35,354 bases of DNA. It comes from Chara braunii. Taxonomy: Eukaryota > Streptophyta > Charophyceae > Charales > Characeae. A model generated the notes under the pieces. The model had not been told where the DNA came from and did no database searches. It saw only the letters and a program-made list of their open reading frames with translations. Numbering within the stretch: the stretch's first letter is position 1; every line of letters begins with the position of its first letter. This document shows, in pieces, positions 1 through 9,044 of this stretch. The stretch covers positions 184,177 to 219,530 of the forward strand of contig BFEA01000510.1 of assembly GCA_003427395.1 (NCBI GenBank), given 5' to 3'. The position numbers and the translations under genes are program-made.

Positions 1-272
1 TACTTTGTTTTTCACGTCCAAACAGTTTAGGTTCCTTCTTAGTTAATTTAGGTTCCTTTCATTTCATCAGGCAGGGTTCTTATCTCAATCATATACTTTT
101 TCCCTTCTGATTATCTTAGTCCTGAAGAAAGTACAAGCAGTATATCATACAATCACACAGGCAGTCCAATAGAAGGGCGTAGCNTGTAAGGGTATANGGG
201 AANGGATAGTCGTGCGTACCTTATGGTTCCCTGCCTCCAGNGTTCCTCCAGAACTCCGGCAGAGCTCCCGCA
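1..272 (-). mobile_element. LTR terminal fragment (outer end, cut by window)
   Basis: This equals the last 272 bases of the LTR at 14136-16921. It contains the conserved terminal module (about 214-272) ending in GAGCTCCCGCA, which recurs at 16921, 26030 and 35247. Read on the minus strand it starts with TG, as an LTR should. The rest of the LTR would lie left of the window. Confidence 0.7.
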
Positions 273-1740
273 ATCGCCCTGTCATCGATCCTCTATCATA
301 CATGCAATTGATTGCCCGGATCTTAAATTTGGTAACAACAAGGATTAATACTAAGTAGAGCTACANGATCAGACCTTTTTTTGGTTAAGGGGAGGTACCC
401 GAGAGGATTAACTAAGGGCAAGAATGGAGGAGGATGGAGGAGATAGGCATCATCTCAAATGATTATGTCCCTTTCCCCTCCNATGCCTCACATTCTCCCC
501 GCCTATGGCCCGTGATATTCAAAAATATCAATAATAAAAAATAAATAACGATAATAATAATAATGATAAATAATAATAATAACAATAATAAATGATAGTC
601 ATAATAACAACAAGGGAGATCGGATCTCGTCACTCCCTTTTCTTTACCTTCTCCTTCTCTTCCNTTCTTTTCTCCTTTCTCCCTTTTTTCTTCCCTTTTC
701 ACTCTTTCTACTCCTTCTTTTTCGCTATCCCCTCCTTCTTTTAGTCCTGTTCTCCTTCCCCATTCAATCCTGGTCCCAACAAACGCTCGCTGCCCCGCAT
801 GCCTATTGTAAGGTTGTGTGCTTGTTGTCCTACCTTCCTGCAAAGTAGTGTGTGCGCATGCTTGTTGTCTAGCTCGTCCGGCCATAGCCTGCTAGTGTCC
901 CGTTATTTGGCTACGACCTACGCCACTTATCACTCATGAGCNGATGTGGCGGCGATGCTGCATTTGCAGTGGCCCACTACCTTTCCTACCATGCCTGTCC
1001 TCATGTTGTATGTGTCCAGGGCGCAACAACCCATGTCCCTGCTTAGTTGTCTGAAACAACTGCTGTTTTTCCTGGAAGGACCCAGGGTGAGGTCCAGGTT
1101 GCATTCCCGCCAATCTAGCGTGTCGCATTGGCCTGAGACTCAGTACCCAGACTACAGTCTCATAGTTACTAGCAGGTTACGAATCGACAATGCATTTAGT
1201 TGACATCCGTAGCAGAACCGAAGTACATGACGACATCCACCCCTGCGCAGGCCAGGTGTGTGCCTCGCGACATCATCACCCTCTTTTTTGTCTCTTTATG
1301 TCTTTTTTTTTTTTTTTCTCTCTTCCACCCTCTCACTCACGCACGTACACGGTCTCGGATTTTGAAGATCACAGGAAGCCCATACTGGAGAGTGGAGATG
1401 CAAAGCTCAGATATATGCGGCATAGGAGTCTCATCAATGCTCTATACTAAAACAGTCTCAGGGACCCAATCACTAAATGTTTAAACAGCGCTGGATACAG
1501 CAATCGGACACAAGTACCCGCATCAAAAGTGGATGATTCTCCTCATTATCTGGGTCTGTCTGTCTGTCTGTATGCTTGTATCTGCCTATCTCCATCGGCC
1601 CTGTCTGGCTGTTTGATAGCTCGTGTTTGTCTAACTGTGTGTCGTTGTCTGTCTTGCTGCCTGTTGACTGCTGCCTCGCATTGTCTGTCCATTTGTCAGC
1701 ATTCGTCCGTTTTTGTCTGTCTTTTTGTCTCTGTGTGAGG
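273..1740. other. Non-coding, low-complexity stretch
   Basis: No convincing gene. Visible are an AAT/ATAA-rich tract at 520-600, a pyrimidine-rich strand at 640-760, a T tract near 1303-1318, and a CTGT-rich stretch at about 1550-1735. The open frames here are short or follow the simple repeats, for example the K/E/R-rich minus frame opposite the pyrimidine tract. It is repeated at 16922-18389. Confidence 0.6.
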
Positions 1741-1869
1741 GTGTGCGTGTAAGATACAGTGTGAGTGTGTCAGAGTTGAGTATGTTCGAACAGTGGTGCT
1801 AGACACAATGACGAGAGTTGAGCTTACAAGCGCAGATGCGCCACGGCCCGTTGTTGCGAACTTTCGGCC

Positions 1870-2037
1870 GAACTGTGTTCCTGGCTTTTATATCTCTGAG
1901 CTTTGAGCGGGCGTCATGCGCCAGTGTGAATCCCCATCTGTTTGCATGTATGCGTAGTGTAAAAGAAAACAAGTCTGCTTATAAGTAAATAATAATAATA
2001 ATAATAGTAATAATAATAACGATAATAATTACAATAA
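1870..2037 (+). mobile_element. Retroposon 3' end with (AAT)n tail, copy a
   Basis: It is clearly similar to 2827-3030: both hold the run GAGCTTTGAG, a small hairpin, TGTGAATC, CCATCTGT and GCATGTATGCG, and both end in an AAT/TAA repeat. The hairpin is GGCGT-CAT-GCGCC at 1910-1922. A terminal hairpin followed by a simple repeat is typical of LINE/SINE 3' ends used by reverse transcriptase, so a non-LTR retroposon tail is inferred. No 5' end or coding part was found. Confidence 0.5.
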
Positions 2038-2826
2038 TGTACTAACCAATCTGAAACGGTTTTCCCCTCTGTGTAGTGGAGGACGCAGATCCCAGGGTTC
2101 GGTCTCTCGATCTTGCCCAGCCTGTGTACAGTATCTTGTAGACCCCGAGAGTTGAACCTGTGACCTGTGTGTTCGCAAAGAGTTGATAGGCTGTCATAGG
2201 TCCGTAGGTAGCAGAGGGGTTCGATCTATAGATCTGTAGGATAAAAGTCTTAGTGAAGTTCCCGAAGTCTTAGGTGTAGTCTTCTTAGAACGTCGACAAG
2301 TGGTCAAGTGGTGAGCCCAGTGGTGGACCAAAACCGCAGTGCGACTGCAGTACGAGTCCGGTGGGTTAGCAGTGAGCCCACAACTAGTCAACGGTAAGGT
2401 CCAGTNAGTCCCANTCCGGTCCANCAAGTAGCACGGGGGACTGTGANCACCATGGGCCGATGGCAATGGGCAGACCAACGAGTCTCCGANGTATAAATCA
2501 AGAGGCCGTGCCCNACCATTCATTNATTCCTGCGTGAGCCATGCGGAAGCNCTGCCACANCGACTTGTGCAAGGAGGTCTGCAGAGATCCCGGAGCTGAA
2601 GTGGGCGAGAGAGAAGAGCCTAGCCATATCAATAGGTTAGTAGCGGCCATAACCGTAGGTAGAGTTTAGTGTGCGTGTGTTGCGAGTGTGNACANTGTGT
2701 GTTCATGGGGTATCCAGGTTGATCCGGANTTGAAGTATNAAGTACACANTGGTGTNGNNCACANTGANGTGAGTTGCTACGTGTGGGTGNTGATNCANCA
2801 TAGTCTGTTGGAGTGAGCTTGCATCT
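2038..2826. other. Unassigned N-rich spacer
   Basis: This lies between the two retroposon tails and has many isolated Ns, especially at 2400-2830. A minus-strand stretch at about 2135-2170 resembles a tRNA B box (GGTTCAACTCT), but I cannot fold a tRNA around it. No supported gene. Confidence 0.5.
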
Positions 2827-2959
2827 GAACNGTGTCTNGGTTTCCCTATCTTCGAGCTTTGAGTTGGGCGCCATGCGCCANTGTGAATCACCATCTGTNT
2901 GCATGTATGCGAAGTGAAAGCTAGTCTGATTGTTTAATAATAATAATAATAAAATAATA

Positions 2960-3023
<64 letters not shown>

Positions 3024-3030
3024 CAACAAC
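2827..3030 (+). mobile_element. Retroposon 3' end with (AAT)n tail, copy b
   Basis: Second member of the family at 1870-2037, in the same orientation and with a longer AAT tail (2933-3030). The hairpin is GGCGC-CAT-GCGCC at 2867-2879; the closing pair is C-G here and U-G in copy a, so the stem survives divergence. It carries several Ns. Confidence 0.5.
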
Positions 3031-3461
3031 GAAAATGCAAGGAAAATGAGCAATAGCAAACTTTAGAAATCAAGCAGCATTATTCCCACAAGATCAGATA
3101 GTTGTGACTTCGAACCTACAACAGAATTACACTACGAGTTTCACCAAATAAGAACACACCAAGAGCGCATATGCGACAGTGCTGTAAGTCTCATCATCAT
3201 TATGAAGAAACGATGTTGATCTCCTAACTGACGCTCGATGCCCAGACTGCAGATGGCAGATCCTATCTAGCCTATACTACCTTGCCGAATGTTGACGTCA
3301 ACAGCTTTTCGGAAGTATGAGCATACAATGACCAATGTCGCACGCTTCCAGCACCAGGAATGTCTCTCGCCTCACTCACAGCCTTGCTCCCCAACTCACA
3401 GATGTCACATACCCAAGAACCACCATTCGTCCCTCAGCATAGCGCGGAGGCTGGATTCGAC
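3031..3461. other. Spacer without recognised gene
   Basis: Mixed-composition sequence between the AAT tail and the CA/TA microsatellite. An 89-codon plus frame (3289-3558) runs into the microsatellite and ends as HT and IY repeats, so it is not taken as a gene. Confidence 0.5.
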
Positions 3462-3488
3462 GACACACACACACACACACACACACAT

Positions 3489-3522
<34 letters not shown>

Positions 3523-3540
3523 TATATATATATATATATA
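3462..3540. repeat. Compound (CA)n-(TA)n microsatellite
   Basis: About 40 bases of CA repeats with one TA interruption run into about 35 bases of TA repeats. The Thr-His and Tyr-Ile repeat frames here are artefacts of it. Repeated at 20111-20189. Confidence 0.95.
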
Positions 3541-3621
3541 TCTGGTGTGGGTGGGTGATAGTCTACTTTGATTTTGGTTAAGGTATATTATCATTTACAG
3601 TGTAATCTGTGAGGGGATTCT

Positions 3622-3681
3622 GCAGACTGTTGAGGGTTCAGCCTCCTGATGAGTCGGTGAAACTCCGACGAAACAGTTTGT
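3622..3681 (+). ncRNA. Type III hammerhead ribozyme (copy 1)
   Basis: All elements of the hammerhead fold occur in order. The stem III 3' strand is 3622-3630 and the cleavage nucleotide H17 is U3631 (context GUU). Stem I is GAGG 3632-3635 with CCUC 3642-3645, loop GUUCAG. The core CUGAUGA is 3646-3652. Stem II is GUCGG 3653-3657 with CCGAC 3665-3669, loop UGAAACU. The core GAAA is 3670-3673, and the stem III 5' strand is 3673-3681. Stem III has nine pairs, two of them G-U. Loop I (UUCA) and loop II (UGAA) are complementary over four bases, as expected for the loop-loop contact of natural hammerheads. With helix III open-ended this is type III, the topology of plant retrozymes and viroid-like RNAs. 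Activity is inferred; GUU is a permitted but usually slower site than GUC. I find no second motif in tandem apart from the duplicated segment. Confidence 0.85.
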
Positions 3682-3844
3682 CACAGCCCCTCGTTTGTTG
3701 TCCTCTTCTCTCTCTCTGCCTACGGTTTTACCGGGTAGTTCTGTTTGTGACGATATATACAGAACTACCCGGTAAAACCGTAGGCAGAGAGAGAGAAGAG
3801 GACAACAAACGAGGGGCTGTGACAAACAGTTTCGTTAGAGTTTC
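3659..3844. repeat. Long inverted repeat overlapping the hammerhead
   Basis: Arms 3659-3742 and 3761-3844 are reverse complements with three mismatches; 3669-3742 against 3761-3834 has one. The loop is 18 bases (3743-3760). The left arm contains the hammerhead GAAA core and the stem III 5' strand, so a plus transcript can pair that strand with either 3622-3630 or 3822-3830. The arms include a CT/GA run and a CGGTTTTACCGGGTAG block. Explanations include fold-back duplication by template switching or a hairpin small-RNA source; an amplification or assembly chimera is also possible. Confidence 0.95.
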
Positions 3845-4260
3845 CATATATATATATTATATTGCCTGACTATATAAATATATATATATGTTCCTACTAT
3901 ACACACAATGGGTTACCTACACACACATACACACACTCTCAAATAGTGAATATGTCCGTAGTTTAGGAATATTTTCATTTGATTTTGCTCATCGGACCAT
4001 GGGAAGTAGCTTGAACTGGTCGCGCGACCCGTACACACACACGCAGCCACACGAACAAGGGTGGCAACGTATACTTCCTTGTTCTAGCGGTAGGTTAATT
4101 CACTTTGCTCTTCCTATAGATCGACGGGGTGTGTGTTGGCCACGTGATCACACACACGCACACACACACACATACACGTAGTCGTGTATATTTCCATATT
4201 CTAGCGGTAGATTCACTCGAAATTGCTCGTCCTCCCCGATCGATGGAAGTGCCGTGAGAG
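3845..4260. repeat. Diverged direct repeats with CA microsatellites
   Basis: Related blocks occur at about 3958-4010, 4070-4130 and 4186-4245. Each runs through an AT-rich stretch, a near TCTAGCGGTAG motif (clear in the last two), TTGCTC and a GATCGA-like segment. CA-rich tracts separate them (3920-3945, 4033-4055, 4148-4180). No coding sequence recognised. Confidence 0.45.
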
Positions 4261-4999
4261 TCGTCGTGGGTTAGGAGACCTACCTGCTCTATATTTCTCG
4301 CTCCGTTACTGTCGTCTTCGTAGTCGTCGTCGTCGTCATCGTCGTTCTCGTTGTTCGTCTGTCGGCACGATGCCCCACCTCCGCGGTGCAACTCGACTTG
4401 TCACAATGTGCAACGAGTCCTTCATAACTGAAGTGCAAGGCCCCGAAACCCACACTTTGTCATCATTGTCTGCTGCATGGAAGGTAAGTATCCTGGTCCT
4501 CCCCTTCTTCTTCTTCTTCTTCTTCCTTCTCCTCCTTCTCGCACACCATCTCCTCTCCGCGCAGTCCTCGTTATTGCTTTTGCCGCGTGCTATTCCGTTG
4601 CTTTTCCGTGCGCTACCTCAACAACTTACCGCGCGACATCTCAACAACTTACCGCTCGCCATCTCCTCTGCTCCGCTGCTCCCCTCNTTCTTCTTCTTCT
4701 TCTTCTTCTTCTTCTTCTTCTTCTCCCCGCGTCGCCTCTTTCTTTTGCGCACTTCCTTCCTACTCGCAGTGCTCCGCTTCATCTCATCGCGGGGACCTGC
4801 TCCCTCATGCTACCTCTCCCTGCTCTGCGGTAGCCAGCTCTGCGATAGTGATTCACGAACCCCGGTAGGACCGACGGGATTTTCGACCACGAGGGAGTCA
4901 GGTGGTTATAGCTCAAACGAATCTGCCCTCGATAGTAGGTTGGATTCGTTCGAGCAGACTCGTGAATTTCCGTTGAGAAAGAACAAAAATTAAGAGAAG
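4261..4999. other. CTT-repeat region; possible exon-intron-like signal
   Basis: CTT runs at 4505-4530 and 4686-4723 force Phe-, Leu- or Ser-rich frames, so the 256-codon plus frame at 4223-4993 is not accepted as a gene. A perfect splice-donor-like AAGGTAAGT lies at 4480-4488, followed by pyrimidine-rich sequence and CGCGCAG at 4557-4563. These could bound an intron, but no recognisable protein supports it. Confidence 0.4.
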
Positions 5000-5085
5000 A
5001 AAATAAAATAGAATAAANAGAATAAAGATAAGTAGAATAATGAAATAAATAAAAAAAATAAAAAATAAAAACTGAATCTAACTAT
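5000..5085. repeat. A-rich (AATAAA-like) tract
   Basis: Imperfect AATAAA/GAATAA simple repeat with one N at 5018. It could be an old retroposon tail; similar tracts occur at 28915-28983 and 30100-30155. Confidence 0.7.
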
Positions 5086-5124
5086 TAACTTTCTCGTGGT
5101 GCCAATTGTCGGACCTCTGCCACC

Positions 5125-5200
5125 ACGGCGCCCAGGCTCAACTAAATCTCTAACTANCCCCGACACGGAGGTCACGAGTTCGAGCCCCGCCAGTCCTCGT
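5125..5200 (+). mobile_element. tRNA-derived (SINE-like) head
   Basis: A good B box, GAGTTCGAGCCCC, lies at about 5177-5189 in the context GGTCACGAGTTCGAGCC that is common in tRNA-derived SINEs. A degraded A box (GGCTCAACTA) sits about 40 bases upstream, the usual spacing for an internal Pol III promoter. A clean tRNA does not fold, so a SINE head or old tRNA pseudogene is inferred. The downstream palindrome GAGCTAGCTC occurs twice (about 5245 and 5313). Confidence 0.45.
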
Positions 5201-6082
5201 GCGGGGTGAAAATGGGCAGCCCCTGTGCTGCTCCCTATCAAGAGGAGCTAGCTCAGGGTCGGCTGACCTCGATCCCCGAGTCTGTGGCACGACAGTCTAC
5301 TTCGAAACCTACCGAGCTAGCTCCTACTCTGGTTAGGAGAGGAGCCGCTCATGTATAAGTAGAGTACCGGGGCTCGGCCCACCTAGTGGCCTGAACCCGT
5401 TTCTAAGTCTACGTGTGTGTGCACGCTTACCGGTATGCCTGCCTGTTTGAGTGCCTGTCGGCTTGAGTGTGCGTGTGACCCTCAAGGACACGTGACTGAT
5501 TGGAAAGACCGAAGGGCCGGTACCTTCCTCGTGGCCGCGACATTGAGGGTCGCTGCGGAGGAAAACACTGAAGTGGCGGGGAAAGAGGCCCGTGACACTT
5601 CCGATCAATCGAAAATACTCAAGTAGTGGGTAGGCCGGTGCCACACTATGTAAGGGCAGATGCGCCCGACACTCGAGGCCGAGCAGAAGAAGACAAAAGT
5701 TGGCATTTTTAGAGGCCAGGTATCGGTAGATAGGCGGGTGCTAGTTCAAGTAGCCCAAGTCCAGGCCCTATACGGACGATATCAAAGTTGGCAACAGTGT
5801 CTCCTTTTGCAAAGGGACGAAGGTACCGGTTGCTTAGGTGGCCATGTGGGTGTGAAGTCGCCATTCGAGGGTCGACTTCCCCTTATGTACAGGGGGCGGA
5901 GCTGGAGCCCCAACTCCACTCACGACATATGAGTAAGGACAAATGTACCGAAAGTTGCTACATATTATGGTCGGCAGTACTTTCTTTTGGCTGCCCCGGC
6001 CGCATGGCCGAGGTTGTATTGAATTTTCAGTCGTCTTTAAATTTAACGGTGGCGTGATCTGCCGACTTTCATATACCGGCTG
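5201..6082. other. Unassigned; open frames without recognised product
   Basis: A plus frame without ATG runs from about 5740 to 6057 (107 codons), a second plus frame covers 5660-5932, and a 118-codon minus frame overlaps both (5834-6190). None shows a domain I recognise and no frame clearly dominates, so no CDS is called. Confidence 0.4.
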
Positions 6083-6454
6083 GTCTTGACACCCCTGAAC
6101 TTTCTGCCTTACCGTCTGATCCTTTAACGCTTTTAGATTGTGGTCGCCACATCCCGGGCGACCTTTCTTATTTTTCTTCCAACCCTCCAACCCTTGTGGT
6201 CGGAGTCCGACCCTTGTGGTCGGAGACTTATAATTTTACTAACTTTTACCTGTTTTCGTACACGTCGTATCACCGTGTATGGTCACCCGGAAACCTCTGT
6301 CTCCGTGATCGAGAAGTTTTGCTTATAGTGCCAAGCGAAAAAAAAAATTCTCACTTCTTATTCCAGACCGTCCCCGATATGGTAACTGGCGTTGATACTG
6401 TATCGGATGCAAAATTGTGAGCAAATACCCTTGTAAGGGTGTTTGCTCCGACAA
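6083..6454. repeat. Diverged end of the duplicated segment, hairpin-rich
   Basis: Aligns to 22732-23096 with indels. It holds a stem GGTCGCC/GGCGACC (about 6142-6163) whose seven pairs are kept in copy 2 although one loop base differs, and a 20-base tandem duplication carrying GTGGTCGGAG near 6191-6230. It ends with the hairpin at 6421-6446 and the octamer TCCGACAA, after which the two copies share nothing. Confidence 0.8.
6421..6446. repeat. Terminal hairpin at duplication breakpoint
   Basis: GCAAATACCCTT and AAGGGTGTTTGC form a 12-bp stem (one G-T pair) with a 2-base loop. Related hairpins lie at 23063-23088 and 30360-30385. Confidence 0.85.
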
Positions 6455-8299
6455 TTTTCCCGGACCCTATTAAGCAACGTCCCCGTCGCTGGGGAATCTG
6501 AATGCAAAAAAAGGTCTTCTGACACAACAAGTAGTCAAAATCCGATCCCCTGGATGAAGTTGCGGTTTGGAGACCCTCACTGTCCCCCTTGGTGCGTCCA
6601 TACTGCTACGATTTTAATCTGGGTCTCCCATATATCCAAAATGACAATTCCCAAGAAAAGATTATTTCATAAAACCCAAGTGGGCATACTGGATCCGTAC
6701 TACAGTCGCGGAGGTCACCAAGGAAGACAATGATAACTCCTCCCCCCAATTTTAGACTTTATTTGCCAGGATCTCCTTGGGTGTCCGAGGAGTTAGGAAT
6801 CAAAATTGAATCTCACTCTTTGGACACGGGTCTTGACCTAAGTCAAATTTTACCGTCTCACCCGAAGTCTAATGCGAGGGGATCGGCGACCTTGGTCTCA
6901 ACCCACCACAACCGGTTGATCAGGCCGAAACTGCGGCCCATCGCGTTGTTATTTTAGCGATAATTCGCATATTGGTTACGCAATATCGGGTATAATTCTC
7001 CTTTCATTCTAGACCTGACTCTTGATCCCGCCCATATCTACCTGAGCCAATTCCATCATTAAGGAGGCCCCCTGTCAGGTTTTGGTCCTAGGCCGTAATC
7101 GGAAGGCCCGCTGCCTGGTTATATTTGGTCAGCAGCCCACGCTAGGAGTTACGACCCAACGATGCCAATTTTCCACCATAGGCTTGGTAATTTTAAGTCC
7201 CTCAGACTGACCACCTAGAGTGGATGAACGATGATCATTTCAAATATATATATAAAAACAATTTGACCAAAGAATCCCGTCGTCAGTTTGAATGAATGAA
7301 TCTCTTTGAAAATATATAAAGAAAATTTAACCAATAAAAATGATATATCATGATTGTCATATGTCACTGATCGAGGGGCATCGTCAGAGCCACTTAGGGG
7401 TCGTGTTGCCCAAACCTCGATCACAGGCTGGACAGACACACGTCTCGAGGATCTTCAACCAACAACAAAAGCCAACCAAATATCCATAAAAAAAGTATAA
7501 AAGTATTTGTTTGACTCCTTGTCTTATCAGAAGGCAGAAAAAAAACAACCATTTCATTCATAACATACATTCACCTGTCTCGCAGGGTTTCTCAAACGCA
7601 TCAAAAATTTTGACTTTTTCATATCCCCTTTTCATGGTATTTTTGAAAAATAAATATATATAAGACAAAAAATGGAAACAAATGACCAACAATGCCAAAA
7701 CACTTTCAGATTGTACATGTCACATTTCATCCTATCTTTCTTGATCACTTAGGCGCTTTTCTGAGCATCTTAGTTCAAGACTTGATAGTGCAATTCACAC
7801 ACATATCCAAGATACACATTTCATCAATCAAGACCAGACACTGGACCAACTCAATTGTGAAAGTGAAAGTGTTTCTCGTCGGCATACCCCATAGGTAGAA
7901 ATCATATACGACTCAGGAGAAAACTTAGTCAAATCTATAATGTCGAGTCAAAAACAAATATGAAACTCGAGTCACACGTCTCTCTTACCCTCTATCGTTA
8001 AGGTACACATGCTGAGTCAGAAAAGTATAAGAGAGACAACAAAATCTCATGACATCTCATATATCGGAGTACATACTCTATGACATCTCATCTATCATAT
8101 TTACTGAAATGCAAAATAGCAAACATGTTGCAGATCCTACCTCACACTTGACTATTAGAGTATAAAATCTTATCTGAAGAAAATAAATTGTGAGAGTCTT
8201 ATCAGAAGAAAGAATCAAAGAGTCGACCATCTACCAGTTAGGCGCAAATCTTTCCCAATTTCTCTATGTTAAGTCTTAATTACTTAAATATCTGACATC
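6455..8299. other. AT-rich stretch, interior of decayed retroelement
   Basis: No supported gene. Given the gag orientation, protease and polymerase would be expected here on the minus strand, but I see only short broken frames and no catalytic motif. A plus frame at 6730-6957 has no recognisable domain. Long A/T runs occur at 7240-7340 and 7540-7680. Confidence 0.45.
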
Positions 8300-8900
8300 T
8301 GAACCTTTCTTCGGTCTGCTAACCCATGTATCCTTTCATGACAATAAGCCTTTCGTTCCTATCTGTCTTAGCAAAAGCCCTTACTCTCACCCTTTTGTAC
8401 CGAGGACAGTCCCTGTCATATAGTGCTAACATGACTTTCTCCATTCCTCCTTTGCCCTCTTGGTCATGTGAAGATGTTTCTGTCAAACTCTTTGCTCTTT
8501 CAAAAGAAATGAGTTATTGCTTCTGAGCAAAACCTTCTTCTACTTTCCTATCGTCCATGTAAACTTTGAAGATTTTGTTCAGTCGTCCTTGAAGCCAGTG
8601 GCTTAACGACTTTAGAAGCACTACGAGGTAATATGCTTCGTGCTCTGCTCACTCATTCCTCCCTGCTCTTCACCATCCTTTGATGTTTGCCTTTTTGAAC
8701 TCTCGTTCTTCTCTAGTCCTTACACTAGGAGCGTTCCCGCAAACCCCATAATTCCAAATCCTTGCTCCTTCTTTCACTCAATTATCTTGGTAGACTCCAT
8801 CATTTCCTTCACTGATATCTCAAGACTCTGTTTAAAATTCTTTCATCTCATCTTATTTCACTGTCTCCCCTACTTGTCATATATCATGCCTCTGTGAACA
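8300..8900 (-). pseudogene. Broken gag-pol junction-like remnant
   Basis: Minus-strand frames give protein-like segments separated by stops and shifts: a segment starting ISVKEMMEST near 8790-8830, FKVYMDDRKVEEGFAQKQ at about 8525-8578, and a basic segment (DRDCPRYKRVRVRAF) near 8360-8420. They follow the gag zinc knuckle in the same orientation, where a retroelement protease region would be expected, but the DTG/DSG active-site motif was not seen. The assignment rests on position and composition only. Confidence 0.35.
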
Positions 8901-9044
8901 AAATTTTTCTCACCCAACCTACTTCCCTCTCTGCATACCTTCCTCATTCCATCCTCCAATAGCCTTTTCCAATTACCTCCTCTAGAGGAGAATACTTCTA
9001 TTTTTAATAGTCGTGACTTCTTGACGACGTTACCATTCGATGAC

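Larger units (their letters stand above)
1..6454. repeat. Segmental duplication, copy 1 (period 16,649 bp)
   Basis: The segment reappears at 16650-23096. Positions 1-6082 match base for base, with the isolated Ns at the same relative places; the only difference is one N at 22543 where this copy has G5894. From 6083 the copies differ by substitutions, a roughly 14-base insertion in copy 2 and a 20-base tandem duplication in copy 1, and similarity ends after a shared hairpin at 6454. The left edge is cut by the window, so the true extent is unknown. Shared Ns suggest that one contig consensus was placed twice, but a recent real duplication is not excluded. Confidence 0.97.

Noticed and set aside
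463-885. 140-codon minus-strand ORF rich in Lys, Glu and Arg
   Set aside because: It lies opposite a pyrimidine-rich tract and ends in an Ile/Leu stretch from AAT repeats, so it is composition-driven.
2135-2170. tRNA gene on the minus strand
   Set aside because: Only a B box-like GGTTCAACTCT is present; no T stem, A box or acceptor stem can be formed around it.
3289-3594. ORFs with Thr-His and Tyr-Ile repeats
   Set aside because: Direct translations of the (CA)n-(TA)n microsatellite; both strands and several frames are open equally.
3670-3696. Type I hammerhead reading, with a short stem III ACA/UGU and cleavage after GUC at 3680-3682
   Set aside because: The sequence after the supposed cleavage site does not pair with the bases before CUGAUGA, so stem I cannot form. 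The type III fold satisfies all stems.
4223-4993. 256-codon plus-strand ORF, the longest in the window
   Set aside because: Its Phe/Leu-rich core is the translation of CTT microsatellites, it contains an N, and no domain is visible. The duplicate at 20872-21642 is only the copied DNA.
5095-5115. Possible second primer-binding site (minus strand TGGCACCACGAGAAAG next to a GACA end)
   Set aside because: I could not match it to a tRNA 3' end with confidence, no paired LTR is visible, and the sequence to its left is an A-rich simple repeat.
5660-6190. Gene in the ORF cluster at the end of the duplicated segment
   Set aside because: Three frames on two strands are open, none has a domain I recognise, and the best plus frame lacks an ATG at its start.
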